DNA of 64,000 nucleotides, from assembly GCF_000444875.1 (NCBI RefSeq), contig NC_021985.1, forward strand, positions 6,220,170 through 6,284,169, written 5' to 3'. Origin of the DNA: Streptomyces collinus Tu 365. Lineage in GTDB: Bacteria; Actinomycetota; Actinomycetes; Streptomycetales; Streptomycetaceae. Shown here piece after piece: positions 24,644 through 32,090 of the stretch. The notes beneath the pieces were generated by a model. The model worked only from the letters and a program-made list of their open reading frames with translations. It had not been told where the DNA came from and ran no database searches. The translations under genes were made by a program, and so were the position numbers. The stretch's first letter is position 1. Every line of letters starts with the position of its first letter.

Positions 24644-25420
24644 TCAGTGGTGCAGGATCTTCGACAGGAAGTCCTTGGCCCGGTCGCTGCGCGGGTTGCT
24701 GAAGAACTGGTCGGGCGTGGACTGCTCGACGATGCGGCCGTCGGCCATGAAGACGACCCGGTTCGCGGCCGAACGCGCGAAGCCCATCTCGTGGGTGACG
24801 ACGATCATGGTCATGCCCTCGCGGGCGAGCTGCTGCATGACCTCCAGGACCTCGTTGATCATCTCGGGGTCCAGGGCCGAGGTCGGCTCGTCGAAGAGCA
24901 TGACCTTCGGGCCCATCGCCAGCGCCCGGGCGATGGCCACACGCTGCTGCTGGCCGCCGGACAGCTGCGCCGGGTACTTGTCGGCCTGGGTGCCCACGCC
25001 GACCCGGTCGAGCAGGGCCCGCGCCTTCTCCTCGGCCTGCTTCTTGTCCGCCTTGCGGACCTTGATCTGGCCCAGCATCACGTTCTCGAGCACGGTCTTG
25101 TGCGCGAACAGGTTGAAGGACTGGAAGACCATCCCGACGTCGGCGCGCAGCCTGGCCAGCTCCTTGCCCTCGTGGGGCAGCGCCTTGCCGTCGATGGTGA
25201 TGGCGCCCGAGTCGATGGTCTCCAGGCGGTTGATGGTGCGGCACAGGGTCGACTTGCCGGACCCGGAAGGCCCGATGACCACGACGACCTCACCGCGGGA
25301 GATCGTCAGGTCGATGTCCTGGAGCACGTGCAACGCGCCGAAGTGCTTGTTGACGCTCTTCAGGACGACCAGTTCGCCGGACGCGGCCACGTCCTCCTTG
25401 GCCACCGATACTTCGGTCAT
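24644..25420 (-). CDS. gluA: Glutamate ABC transporter ATPase GluA
   Basis: The 258-residue ATPase has Walker A GPSGSGKS, a Q-loop in VFQSFNLF, the signature LSGGQQQRVAIARAL, Walker B VMLFDEPTSALDPE, and the H-loop VTHEMGF. It powers GluBCD import. It is the first gene of gluABCD; its ATG at 25420 has GGAGGA upstream. The 295-base gap to the divergent gluR holds an inverted repeat at 25514-25529. Confidence 0.95.
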   Translation of the reverse strand: MTEVSVAKEDVAASGELVVLKSVNKHFGALHVLQDIDLTISRGEVVVVIGPSGSGKSTLCRTINRLETIDSGAITIDGKALPHEGKELARLRADVGMVFQSFNLFAHKTVLENVMLGQIKVRKADKKQAEEKARALLDRVGVGTQADKYPAQLSGGQQQRVAIARALAMGPKVMLFDEPTSALDPEMINEVLEVMQQLAREGMTMIVVTHEMGFARSAANRVVFMADGRIVEQSTPDQFFSNPRSDRAKDFLSKILHH

Positions 25421-25513
25421 CGCTTACTGGCTCCGTCCTCCTCGGTTTCGGTGGACAGTAGTAAGGGCCGGTGACCAGCGTCATCACATCTGAGGGGAAT
25501 CTGAGCATCACGA

Positions 25514-25529
25514 TCCGATAGCAATCGGA
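25514..25529. promoter_or_regulatory. Inverted repeat in the gluA-gluR divergent promoter region
   Basis: TCCGAT-AGCA-ATCGGA is a perfect 6-bp inverted repeat with a four-base spacer, 94 bases before gluA and 187 before gluR. It may bind a regulator of either gene; OmpR-type factors such as GluR usually bind direct repeats, so the match to GluR is not assumed. Confidence 0.35.
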
Positions 25530-25715
25530 CACGTGTCGTAGCAGTTGGCTCCCGCGCGCGTATCGGCCGGATAACGGAACCCGCAGGCAACCGGAACCCT
25601 CTTGACGCCGTCCTTATCCATCGGCGTGACTGCCATGGTGCACGCGCGCGTGCACCCGGTGTACACGCCGGACGAGAACCACGACCGTACGAACGCTGAA
25701 CCGGAGGGGGCCGGG

Positions 25716-26402
25716 ATGAGACTGCTGCTCGTCGAGGACGACAACCACGTCGCGGCCGCCCTGTCCGCGGTTCTGGCGCGGCACGGATTCGACGTCACCC
25801 ACGCGCGCAGCGGCGAGGAGGCCCTCCAGGCGCTCGTCCCGGAAGGCGCCGGCTTCGGGGTGGTCCTGCTCGACCTCGGCCTGCCCGACCAGGACGGCTA
25901 CGAGGTATGCGGCAAGATCCGCAAGCGCACCACCATCCCCGTCATCATGGTCACCGCCCGCTCCGACGTCCGCTCCCGGATCCACGGGCTGAACCTCGGC
26001 GCCGACGACTACGTGGTCAAGCCGTACGACACCGGGGAACTGCTCGCTCGCATCCACGCCGTCAGCCGGCGCACCGTCCACGAGGACGCCGCGGCGGGCG
26101 CCGAGACCGCGCTGCGGCTCGGGGCCGTGCACATCGAACTGCCGACCCGCCAGGTCAGCGTGGACGGTTCGGTCGTCCAGCTGACCCGCAAGGAGTTCGA
26201 CCTCCTCGCGCTGCTCGCCCAGCGCCCCGGGGTCGTCTTCCGGCGGGAGCAGATCATCAGCGAGGTCTGGCGGACCAGTTGGGAGGGCACGGGCCGCACC
26301 CTGGAGGTGCACGTCGCCTCCCTGCGCTCCAAGCTGCGCATGCCCGCGCTGATCGAGACCGTGCGCGGCGTCGGCTACCGGCTCGTCGCTCCGGCCGCGT
26401 AG
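25716..26402 (+). CDS. gluR: OmpR/PhoB-type response regulator GluR
   Basis: The protein has 228 residues. Receiver domain 1-120: acidic VEDD near residues 6-9, phospho-acceptor Asp in VVLLDLGLPDQDGY, the Thr/Lys switch residues in VTARS and VVKPYD. A winged-helix DNA-binding domain (about 135-225) ends EVHVASLRSKLR and ETVRGVGYRL. In S. coelicolor the homologous pair GluR-GluK senses external glutamate and activates gluABCD. The ATG at 25716 has GGAGGGGG before it. gluK follows after nine bases. Confidence 0.92.
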   Translation: MRLLLVEDDNHVAAALSAVLARHGFDVTHARSGEEALQALVPEGAGFGVVLLDLGLPDQDGYEVCGKIRKRTTIPVIMVTARSDVRSRIHGLNLGADDYVVKPYDTGELLARIHAVSRRTVHEDAAAGAETALRLGAVHIELPTRQVSVDGSVVQLTRKEFDLLALLAQRPGVVFRREQIISEVWRTSWEGTGRTLEVHVASLRSKLRMPALIETVRGVGYRLVAPAA

Positions 26403-26411
26403 CGGGGCCGC

Positions 26412-27839
26412 GTGCGCACACGGCTCCTGCCGCTGCTCATCGTCCTGATGGCGGCCGTGCTCCTCGCCCTCGGCGTGCCGCTGGCCGTCAGTGTCGCCGC
26501 CGGCGAGCAGCAGCGAGTCGTCGTCGACCGGATCGACGACACCGCACGCTTCGCCGCGCTCGCCCAGTACGTCACCGACGCGCCCAGCGGCTCCCGGCCC
26601 ACCGCCCCGGACGAGCGCCAGGAGACCCTCCGCCGCGAACTGGACAGCTACTACGGCGTCTACGGCATCCGCGCGGGCGTCTTCTACCGCAACGGTTCCG
26701 CCATGGCCAACGCCCCCGGCGACTGGCTGGTCCCGCAGACGGGGGAGGTCAGGGAGGCGTTCGGCGAGGCACTGCTGAGCCGCCGCAGCCACGACCCCCG
26801 GCAGGTGTGGCCCTGGCAGCGCAGCCGGCTCATCGTCGCCTCGCCGGTGATCCGGGACGGCGACGTCGTCGCGGTGGTGGTCACCGACTCGCCCACCGGG
26901 CAGATGCGGTCACGGATCCTGCGCGGCTGGCTGCTCATCGGGGCGGGGGAGATCGCCGCGATGCTGCTCGCCGTCGGCGCCGCGCTGCGGCTGACCGGCT
27001 GGGTGCTCAAGCCGGTGCGGATCCTGGACGCGACCACCCACGACATCGCCACCGGGCGTCTGAAGTCCCGCGTCGCGGTCGGCGGCGGACCGCCGGAACT
27101 CAGACGGCTGGCCCGGTCGTTCAACGAGATGGCGGACAACGTCGAGGACGTGCTGGAGCAGCAGCGGGCCTTCGTCGCGGACGCCTCGCACCAGTTGCGC
27201 AACCCGCTCTCGGCGCTGCTGCTGCGCATCGAACTGCTCTCCCTCGAACTCCCCGAGGGCAACGAGGAGATCGCATCGGTCCGCACCGAGGGCAAACGGC
27301 TCGCGCAGGTCCTGGACGACCTGCTCGACCTGGCGCTGGCCGAGCACACGGAGGCCGACCTCGCGGTGACCGACATCGGCGCCCTGACCGAGGAGCGGGT
27401 GGCCGCCTGGTCACCGGCCGCCGCCGCCAAGGGCGTCCGGCTCGCCGGCGACTGCCCGCCCACCACCGGCTGGGCCGACCCGATCACCCTGTCCAGCGCG
27501 CTGGACGCGGTGATCGACAACGCCGTGAAGTTCACCCCCGAGGGCGGCACGGTCGACGTCGCCGTGTCCTCCGACGGCGCGGTCACGACGGTCGTGGTCA
27601 CCGACACCGGGCCGGGCCTCACCGACGACGAACTCGCGCGCGTGGGCGACCGTTTCTGGCGCAGCGGCCGCCATCAGAACGTCAAGGGCTCGGGCCTCGG
27701 CCTGTCCATCACCCGCACCCTGCTCGCGGCCGGCGGCGGCTCGATCACCTATGCGCACCACGAACCGAGCGGACTGACGGTCACGGTGTCCGTGCCACGG
27801 CACCCCGAGACCCACCAGGCCCTGTCCGTCAGGGCTTGA
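26412..27839 (+). CDS. gluK: Sensor histidine kinase GluK
   Basis: The protein has 475 residues. A first membrane helix (about 5-28) and a second (about 173-193) enclose an extracellular sensor of about 145 residues. A HAMP region, a dimerisation domain with the phospho-His in FVADASHQLRNPLSALL, and an ATPase domain with N-box VIDNAVKFTPEGG and G-boxes DTGPGL and GSGLGLS follow. It starts with GTG at 26412, nine bases after gluR. The last 11 bases overlap the 3' end of the convergent TAXI gene. With GluR it should sense glutamate and control gluABCD. Confidence 0.92.
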   Translation: MRTRLLPLLIVLMAAVLLALGVPLAVSVAAGEQQRVVVDRIDDTARFAALAQYVTDAPSGSRPTAPDERQETLRRELDSYYGVYGIRAGVFYRNGSAMANAPGDWLVPQTGEVREAFGEALLSRRSHDPRQVWPWQRSRLIVASPVIRDGDVVAVVVTDSPTGQMRSRILRGWLLIGAGEIAAMLLAVGAALRLTGWVLKPVRILDATTHDIATGRLKSRVAVGGGPPELRRLARSFNEMADNVEDVLEQQRAFVADASHQLRNPLSALLLRIELLSLELPEGNEEIASVRTEGKRLAQVLDDLLDLALAEHTEADLAVTDIGALTEERVAAWSPAAAAKGVRLAGDCPPTTGWADPITLSSALDAVIDNAVKFTPEGGTVDVAVSSDGAVTTVVVTDTGPGLTDDELARVGDRFWRSGRHQNVKGSGLGLSITRTLLAAGGGSITYAHHEPSGLTVTVSVPRHPETHQALSVRA

Positions 27840-28827
27840 CCGACTGGTAGTAGCGCCGGGCGCCCTCCTGCAAGGGCAGCGGATCGGTGTAGATCGCGGT
27901 GCGCAGGTCGACGAGCTGGGCGGAATGGACGTGGGCGCCGATGCCGTCCCGGCTCTTGATCACCGTGCGGGTCAGCCACTCGGTCAGCCGGGGGTCCATG
28001 TCCTTGCGGGTGATCAGCACGTTGGACACCGCGATCGTCGGGACCGCCGACCCCCGCTGCACGGAGCGGTACGCCGACTCGGGAATGCTGGTGGCCCGGT
28101 AGTAGCGGTCCACCTCACCGCCCGCGTGCAGCCTGGCGACGAGGTCGCCGTCGATCGGCACGAACTTGAAGGCGGACTTCTCGGCCAGCCCCATCAGCCC
28201 CTTGGTGGGCAGCCCGCCCGACCAGAAGAAGGCGTCGATCTTCCCCTGCCGCAGCCGTTCGGGGCCGGTGTCTATGCCGTCCGACACCGGTGTGACGTCC
28301 TTGCGCGGGTCGATCCCCGCGGCCCGCAGGACCCGGTTCGCGATCAGCCGCACCCCCGAGTCGGGCAGCCCGATCGCCACCCGCTTGTGCCGCAGGTCCG
28401 CGACGCTGTCGACCGTCGAGTCGCGCGGCACGATGAGCTGCACGTAGTCGTCGTAGAGCCGGGCCACTCCGCGCAGCCGGGCGGCCGCGGCCGGATGCCG
28501 CAGCGTGTACGTCTCCACCGCGTCGGCCGCCGCGATCGTGACGTCGGCGGTGCCGTTCGCCACCCGCTGGACGTTCTCCTGCGAACCGGCGCTGTTCAGC
28601 AGCTTCACCTTCAGTCCCGGCATGTCCTTGCGCAGCTCGGTGCGCAGCCGCTCGCCGTACTCCTGGTAGACGCCGCGCGGTGTGCCCGTGCTGAAGACGA
28701 TCGTCCCGCTCGGCGGCTTCTCGCCCAGCGGCAGCAGCCACCACAGCAGCAGCCCGAGGGCGACGACGCCGGCGGCCGCGCTCTGCAGCGCCCGGCGCCT
28801 GCTGACACGGGGGAACACCATGGACAT
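27829..28827 (-). CDS. TAXI-family TRAP-type solute-binding protein
   Basis: The protein has 332 residues. An N-terminal signal or anchor follows twin arginines (SRRRALQSAAAG, then a hydrophobic stretch ending WWLLP), so Tat export or membrane anchoring is possible. The TAXI domain is recognised by FSTGTPRGVYQEYGERL, ADVTIAAADAVETYT and a late SGGLPTKGLMGLAEKS. TAXI proteins usually deliver substrates to a TRAP permease, none of which is encoded here. It sits tail-to-tail with gluK, overlapping it by 11 bases, and may serve a sensory role for that system. Start at 28827; a second ATG lies two codons later. Confidence 0.85.
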   Translation of the reverse strand: MSMVFPRVSRRRALQSAAAGVVALGLLLWWLLPLGEKPPSGTIVFSTGTPRGVYQEYGERLRTELRKDMPGLKVKLLNSAGSQENVQRVANGTADVTIAAADAVETYTLRHPAAAARLRGVARLYDDYVQLIVPRDSTVDSVADLRHKRVAIGLPDSGVRLIANRVLRAAGIDPRKDVTPVSDGIDTGPERLRQGKIDAFFWSGGLPTKGLMGLAEKSAFKFVPIDGDLVARLHAGGEVDRYYRATSIPESAYRSVQRGSAVPTIAVSNVLITRKDMDPRLTEWLTRTVIKSRDGIGAHVHSAQLVDLRTAIYTDPLPLQEGARRYYQSVKP

Positions 28828-28934
28828 GCGGGCGATCCTGCCAGGCCGTGCACGGCACTGGCCAGGGCGGGGGCCGCGCCGTCGGGTCCCGGTGGGCCAA
28901 GGGCGCTGTCGGTGGCGGCCGTTAGGGTCGCCGC

Positions 28935-29339
28935 ATGAGCACTTCGCCCGCCTGCCTCGTCGTCGAGTTCCACACCGCCTTCGGCCTGGACGCCCGTACC
29001 ACGCCGACGGAGGTGACGCCTGCCCTGGCCGCGCACCGAGGGGAGCTGCTCGCCGAGGAGGCGGCCGAGGTCGCGGAGGTGTCGGTCGAGGGGCCGCTGG
29101 ACCGGCTCGCGCATGAGCTGGCGGACGTGGTGTACGTGGCGTACGGCACCGCCCTGGTCCACGGGATCGACCTGGACGAGGTGATCGCCGAGATCCACCG
29201 CGCCAACATGAGCAAGCTGGGGCCCGGCGGCGAGGTCGCCCGCCGCGCCGACGGCAAGGTCCTCAAGGGCGAGCACTACCGGGCACCGGACGTGGCGGCG
29301 GTCCTGCGCCGCCAGGGCTGGACCCCCGGCGGCGCCTGA
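28935..29339 (+). CDS. MazG-like nucleotide pyrophosphohydrolase
   Basis: The 134-residue protein has the metal-binding pattern of the MazG/all-alpha NTP pyrophosphohydrolases: ELLAEEAAEVAEV and HELADVVYVAYG. The remainder, NMSKLGPGGEVARRADGKVLKG, matches actinobacterial members. It is expected to hydrolyse non-canonical nucleoside triphosphates. The promoter is leaderless: TAGGGT (28923-28928), six bases, then ATG. Confidence 0.85.
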   Translation: MSTSPACLVVEFHTAFGLDARTTPTEVTPALAAHRGELLAEEAAEVAEVSVEGPLDRLAHELADVVYVAYGTALVHGIDLDEVIAEIHRANMSKLGPGGEVARRADGKVLKGEHYRAPDVAAVLRRQGWTPGGA

Positions 29340-29365
29340 GCGCACCCCACAGCCCTCGGCGAGGC

Positions 29366-30823
29366 CTACGAGTGCAGGGAACCGCCCGCCAGCTTCCACT
29401 CGCGGTGAAGGGCACCCAGCGGGACGTTCCGCTGCACCACCGGCGTGCCGAAGACGGAGAGCTGCAGGCGCAGGGTGCCGGACAGGTCGACGCCGCCGTA
29501 CACCGCCCAGGTGCCCTCGGCCTCGGCGCCGGGACCGTCGGAGGAGGCCGTGGCCGTACCGGACGCGTCACCGCGCACGTACGGGGCCAGATCGGCGGTG
29601 ACACCGACGGTGCCGTAGAGGCCGACGGACGCCTGGGCGCCGAGGGCCGTCTTCACGGTGCCCGCGGCGGCCAAGGAGGCCCGCACGGGGGTGCTCTTCA
29701 TGTCGGCGGAGCTGACCGGCGTCCACCCCTTGGCCGGGCCGAAACTGCCGCCCGCCCTGAAGTCGCCCTTGAGGCTCTGCTCGACGTCCACGGTGACGTG
29801 TCCGTCGCCGCTGATCTGGACGTAGCAGGTCAGGTCGAGGTTGACGACGACGGGCACCGGGCCGACCTGGAGGACGGGATCGGCGTGCAGCTTGGCGAAC
29901 GGGATCCGCAGCGGTGTGCCGGTGGCCGCGGCGGCCCGCCCCTTCACGGCCCACCCGGAGGTCCAGTCGCCCGACACCCCGAGATAGGCGGAGCCGGGCG
30001 CCGCGTCGGTCCCGGTGCCGCCGTAGCCGAAGTCGACCTGGGGGGCCACCTGGACGAACCCGGACACCGAGGCGCCGGCCGAGGCGGGAGCGCCCTGCGC
30101 CGTCGGGACCTCGGCGCCGACGTCGAGGCGGAGGCTGCCCAGCGGCACGGTCCCGCCCTTGGGGCCGACGTGCACGTCTCCCGCCTTGGACCAGGAGACC
30201 TTCACGTCGGGCAGCAGCTTGTCGACGGTGAAGGCCGACGGGTCGACCGGCACCGTGCCCTTCGCCGTGTCGTCGCCCAGCAGCGCGTTGAGCGTCGCCG
30301 GTTCGGTCTGCACCCGGGTCCCCCGGTCGGTCTCGCCGAGCACCTTGGTCACCCGGGCCAGCAGGCCGTGCGGGGCGCCGGGCGCCGGGGCGCTGGCGAT
30401 GACGTCCCCGACGGCGGCTTCGTGCGGGGCCGCCGAAGCGGTCGGAGCGGCGGTGGGGGAGGGGGCCGCCGGGGTCCGGGAGGGGCCGCGGCCCGCAGGT
30501 GTGCGTGAGATGACGGCGCGTCGGGTCCGGCTGTCGTAGGAGCTGACGGCCAGCGTGCTGGTGCGGGGCCGCCGGCCGGAACCGGACGGGGTGGCCGTGG
30601 CGGTCGCGGCTGCGGCTGGTGCGGCGGCGACGGTGAGCCGGTGGTCCGGGTCGCCGGTGGAGGCGTCGGTGGAGGTGTCGGCGGCGATCCGGCCGCCCCG
30701 TCCGTGGTCCGCGGTAGGTCCCGCGGCCTGCGGCGGAGCCGAGGAGCAGCCGGCGGCGAACAGGAGGGCGGTCACGGCGAAGGCGGGCAGGAGGGCATGC
30801 CTGTGCCTCGTGCGTCTGCGCAA
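29366..30823 (-). CDS. Secreted lipoprotein of unknown function
   Basis: The protein has 485 residues. A signal peptide ends LLFAAGCSS, a lipobox with Cys at 26. Residues about 27-135 are Ala/Thr/Pro-rich and likely disordered. The remaining 350 residues are rich in beta-prone, Gly-containing sequence (for example QVDFGYGGTGTDAAPG, VSGDWTSGWAVKGRAAA) with few Cys, suggesting a beta-sandwich or barrel outside the cell. I recognise no family. It is convergent with the MazG-like gene and followed upstream by 380 bases without genes. Confidence 0.75.
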   Translation of the reverse strand: MRRRTRHRHALLPAFAVTALLFAAGCSSAPPQAAGPTADHGRGGRIAADTSTDASTGDPDHRLTVAAAPAAAATATATPSGSGRRPRTSTLAVSSYDSRTRRAVISRTPAGRGPSRTPAAPSPTAAPTASAAPHEAAVGDVIASAPAPGAPHGLLARVTKVLGETDRGTRVQTEPATLNALLGDDTAKGTVPVDPSAFTVDKLLPDVKVSWSKAGDVHVGPKGGTVPLGSLRLDVGAEVPTAQGAPASAGASVSGFVQVAPQVDFGYGGTGTDAAPGSAYLGVSGDWTSGWAVKGRAAAATGTPLRIPFAKLHADPVLQVGPVPVVVNLDLTCYVQISGDGHVTVDVEQSLKGDFRAGGSFGPAKGWTPVSSADMKSTPVRASLAAAGTVKTALGAQASVGLYGTVGVTADLAPYVRGDASGTATASSDGPGAEAEGTWAVYGGVDLSGTLRLQLSVFGTPVVQRNVPLGALHREWKLAGGSLHS

Positions 30824-31202
30824 GGTCGGTCCTGGGGTGAAGTGGGGGGTGGTGAGAAGGACGCACCGCCGGCCGGACTACCCGTGGGTAGAACCGGCCG
30901 GTAACTCGGTGGTGAGCCATGAGCATGCCATGGTCGCGACCGCGGGTCCCCCACAAACCGGCCACGTCCCAACGTGACGTGGCTAACGGCGAGTTGGGGT
31001 CAGAGCGGCCGAATCACGGCCGCCGCGACCGCAGCCGGACGCGCCGCGGACCACGCGACCAGCCGTGCACCCGCGTCAGGCGGTCGCGACCCGGCCCGAA
31101 CTCACCTCAGGGGGCCGGTCGGTGCGCCGCGACTCACCTCAGGGGGCCGGTCGGTGCGCCGCGACTCACCTCAGGGGGCCGGTCGGTGCGCCGCGACTCA
31201 CC
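30824..31202. other. Gene-free region before the lipoprotein gene
   Basis: No coding frame with credible sequence is present in these 379 bases. They hold the promoter side of the lipoprotein gene and most of the 32-bp tandem repeats described separately. Apparent frames on the plus strand are only translations of the repeats. Confidence 0.6.
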
Positions 31203-31227
31203 TCAGGGCGCCGGTCGGTGCGCCGCG
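31101..31227. repeat. Four tandem copies of a 32-bp repeat at the 3' end of the marR gene
   Basis: The unit starts CTCACCTCAGGGGGCCGGTC and repeats at 31101, 31133, 31165 and 31197. The first three are identical; the last has one change (GGGCGCC for GGGGGCC) and lies within the last codons of the marR gene. There are no spacers between copies. It appears to have grown outward from the gene end by tandem duplication. Confidence 0.95.
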
Positions 31228-31673
31228 CCGCCTCCACCCAGGAGTCCCGTACCGCCCAGCCGGGTCAGCAGGGCGGCCAGCAGCCCGACCTCGTCCTCGC
31301 TCCAGCCGGGAGCGGCGAAGACCTCCGTGGCCGTCTCCTCGGCCGTGGCCAGCATCTCCTTCAGGAGCTGCCGCCCGGTCCCGGTGAGCGACGCGTACGC
31401 CACGCGCGCGTCACGGGCGTCCGGCTCGCGGGTCACCAGCCCGATCCGCTCCAGCGGGGCCAGCCCCCGGGTCACCCCGGAGGCGGTCAGCCCCAGCGCC
31501 TCGGCGAGGTCCACCCGGCGCATCCGGCCGCCGGGCGCCTGCCCCAGGCGCAGCAGCATCGTGAAGTCGGCGAGGCTCACCCCGTGCAGCCCGCCCAGCC
31601 GGGCGTCGAACCGCCGTACGACCGCGGTCTGCGCCCGCACGAGCCGCAGTGACGCGTCCAGGGCGTCACTCAT
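31203..31673 (-). CDS. MarR-family transcriptional regulator
   Basis: The protein has 156 residues. The winged helix is clear: VSLADFTMLLRLGQAPGGRM, VDLAEALGLTASGVTRGLAP, LERIGLVTREPDARDARVAY, followed by the dimerisation helix. MarR proteins repress genes and respond to small molecules or oxidants. It is the last gene of a minus-strand run with the MerR-peroxiredoxin fusion and DUF6204 genes, but 57 bases separate it, and a 14-bp palindrome lies in that gap, so it may have its own self-controlled promoter. Its final codons are the template of the 32-bp tandem repeat. Confidence 0.9.
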   Translation of the reverse strand: MSDALDASLRLVRAQTAVVRRFDARLGGLHGVSLADFTMLLRLGQAPGGRMRRVDLAEALGLTASGVTRGLAPLERIGLVTREPDARDARVAYASLTGTGRQLLKEMLATAEETATEVFAAPGWSEDEVGLLAALLTRLGGTGLLGGGGAAHRPAP

Positions 31674-31715
31674 CCCTCACCGCCGTTCTCCGCGCGGACT
31701 CGTCATTGCGACTTC

Positions 31716-31729
31716 CTTGACCACTCAAG
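31716..31729 (-). promoter_or_regulatory. Palindromic operator before marR
   Basis: CTTGACCACTCAAG is a CTTGA-N4-TCAAG inverted repeat, directly after the DUF6204 stop and 43 bases before the marR start. Size and symmetry fit a MarR binding site. Confidence 0.55.
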
Positions 31730-31730
31730 T

Positions 31731-32090
31731 TCATGCGCCGTCCGCACGCATGGCGCGCCGCTGCCGCTTGCCCAGGGGCGCCTGGGAGAGGTCCTCCGCA
31801 CTGGATTTCAGCTTCTTGAAGCCGTAACCGCGCTCGGTCAGCCACGCCTTCGCCGCCTCCTCGGCCCGTTCGGTCGCCTCCAGGATGTCCTCCTCTTCCT
31901 CGCCGGTGTCCGAGAAGCGGAAGACGAAGGCGGGCCGGGCGGCGATGTCGTAACTGAGGTGTCCCTCGGGCGTGAAGGCTGCGCGCAGCATGTCGTGCTG
32001 GGCGGCGTCCGCGAGCAGTTCGGCCCGCTGGGCCTCGGTGAGCCCGTCGAAGACGCCGCGGACGGTGATACGGAAGGTCCGGGTATTCAT
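31731..32090 (-). CDS. DUF6204-like protein
   Basis: The 119-residue protein begins MNTRTFRITVRGVFDGLTEA and has an alpha/beta pattern with FVFRFSDTGEEEEDILEATE, then a basic tail ending KRQRRAMRADGA. I recall this as the streptomycete family DUF6204, of unknown function; the number should be checked. It begins within the stop codon of the MerR-peroxiredoxin gene (ATGA overlap at 32087-32090), so the two are made together. Confidence 0.72.
   Translation of the reverse strand: MNTRTFRITVRGVFDGLTEAQRAELLADAAQHDMLRAAFTPEGHLSYDIAARPAFVFRFSDTGEEEEDILEATERAEEAAKAWLTERGYGFKKLKSSAEDLSQAPLGKRQRRAMRADGA

Noticed and set aside
31101..31227. Regular repeats as a CRISPR array
   Set aside because: The 32-bp units are directly adjacent with no spacers, there are only four, and no cas genes are present.
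30919..31827. Plus-strand frame with repeated LTSGGRSVRRD-type peptides
   Set aside because: It is only a translation of the 32-bp DNA repeat and lies antisense to marR.
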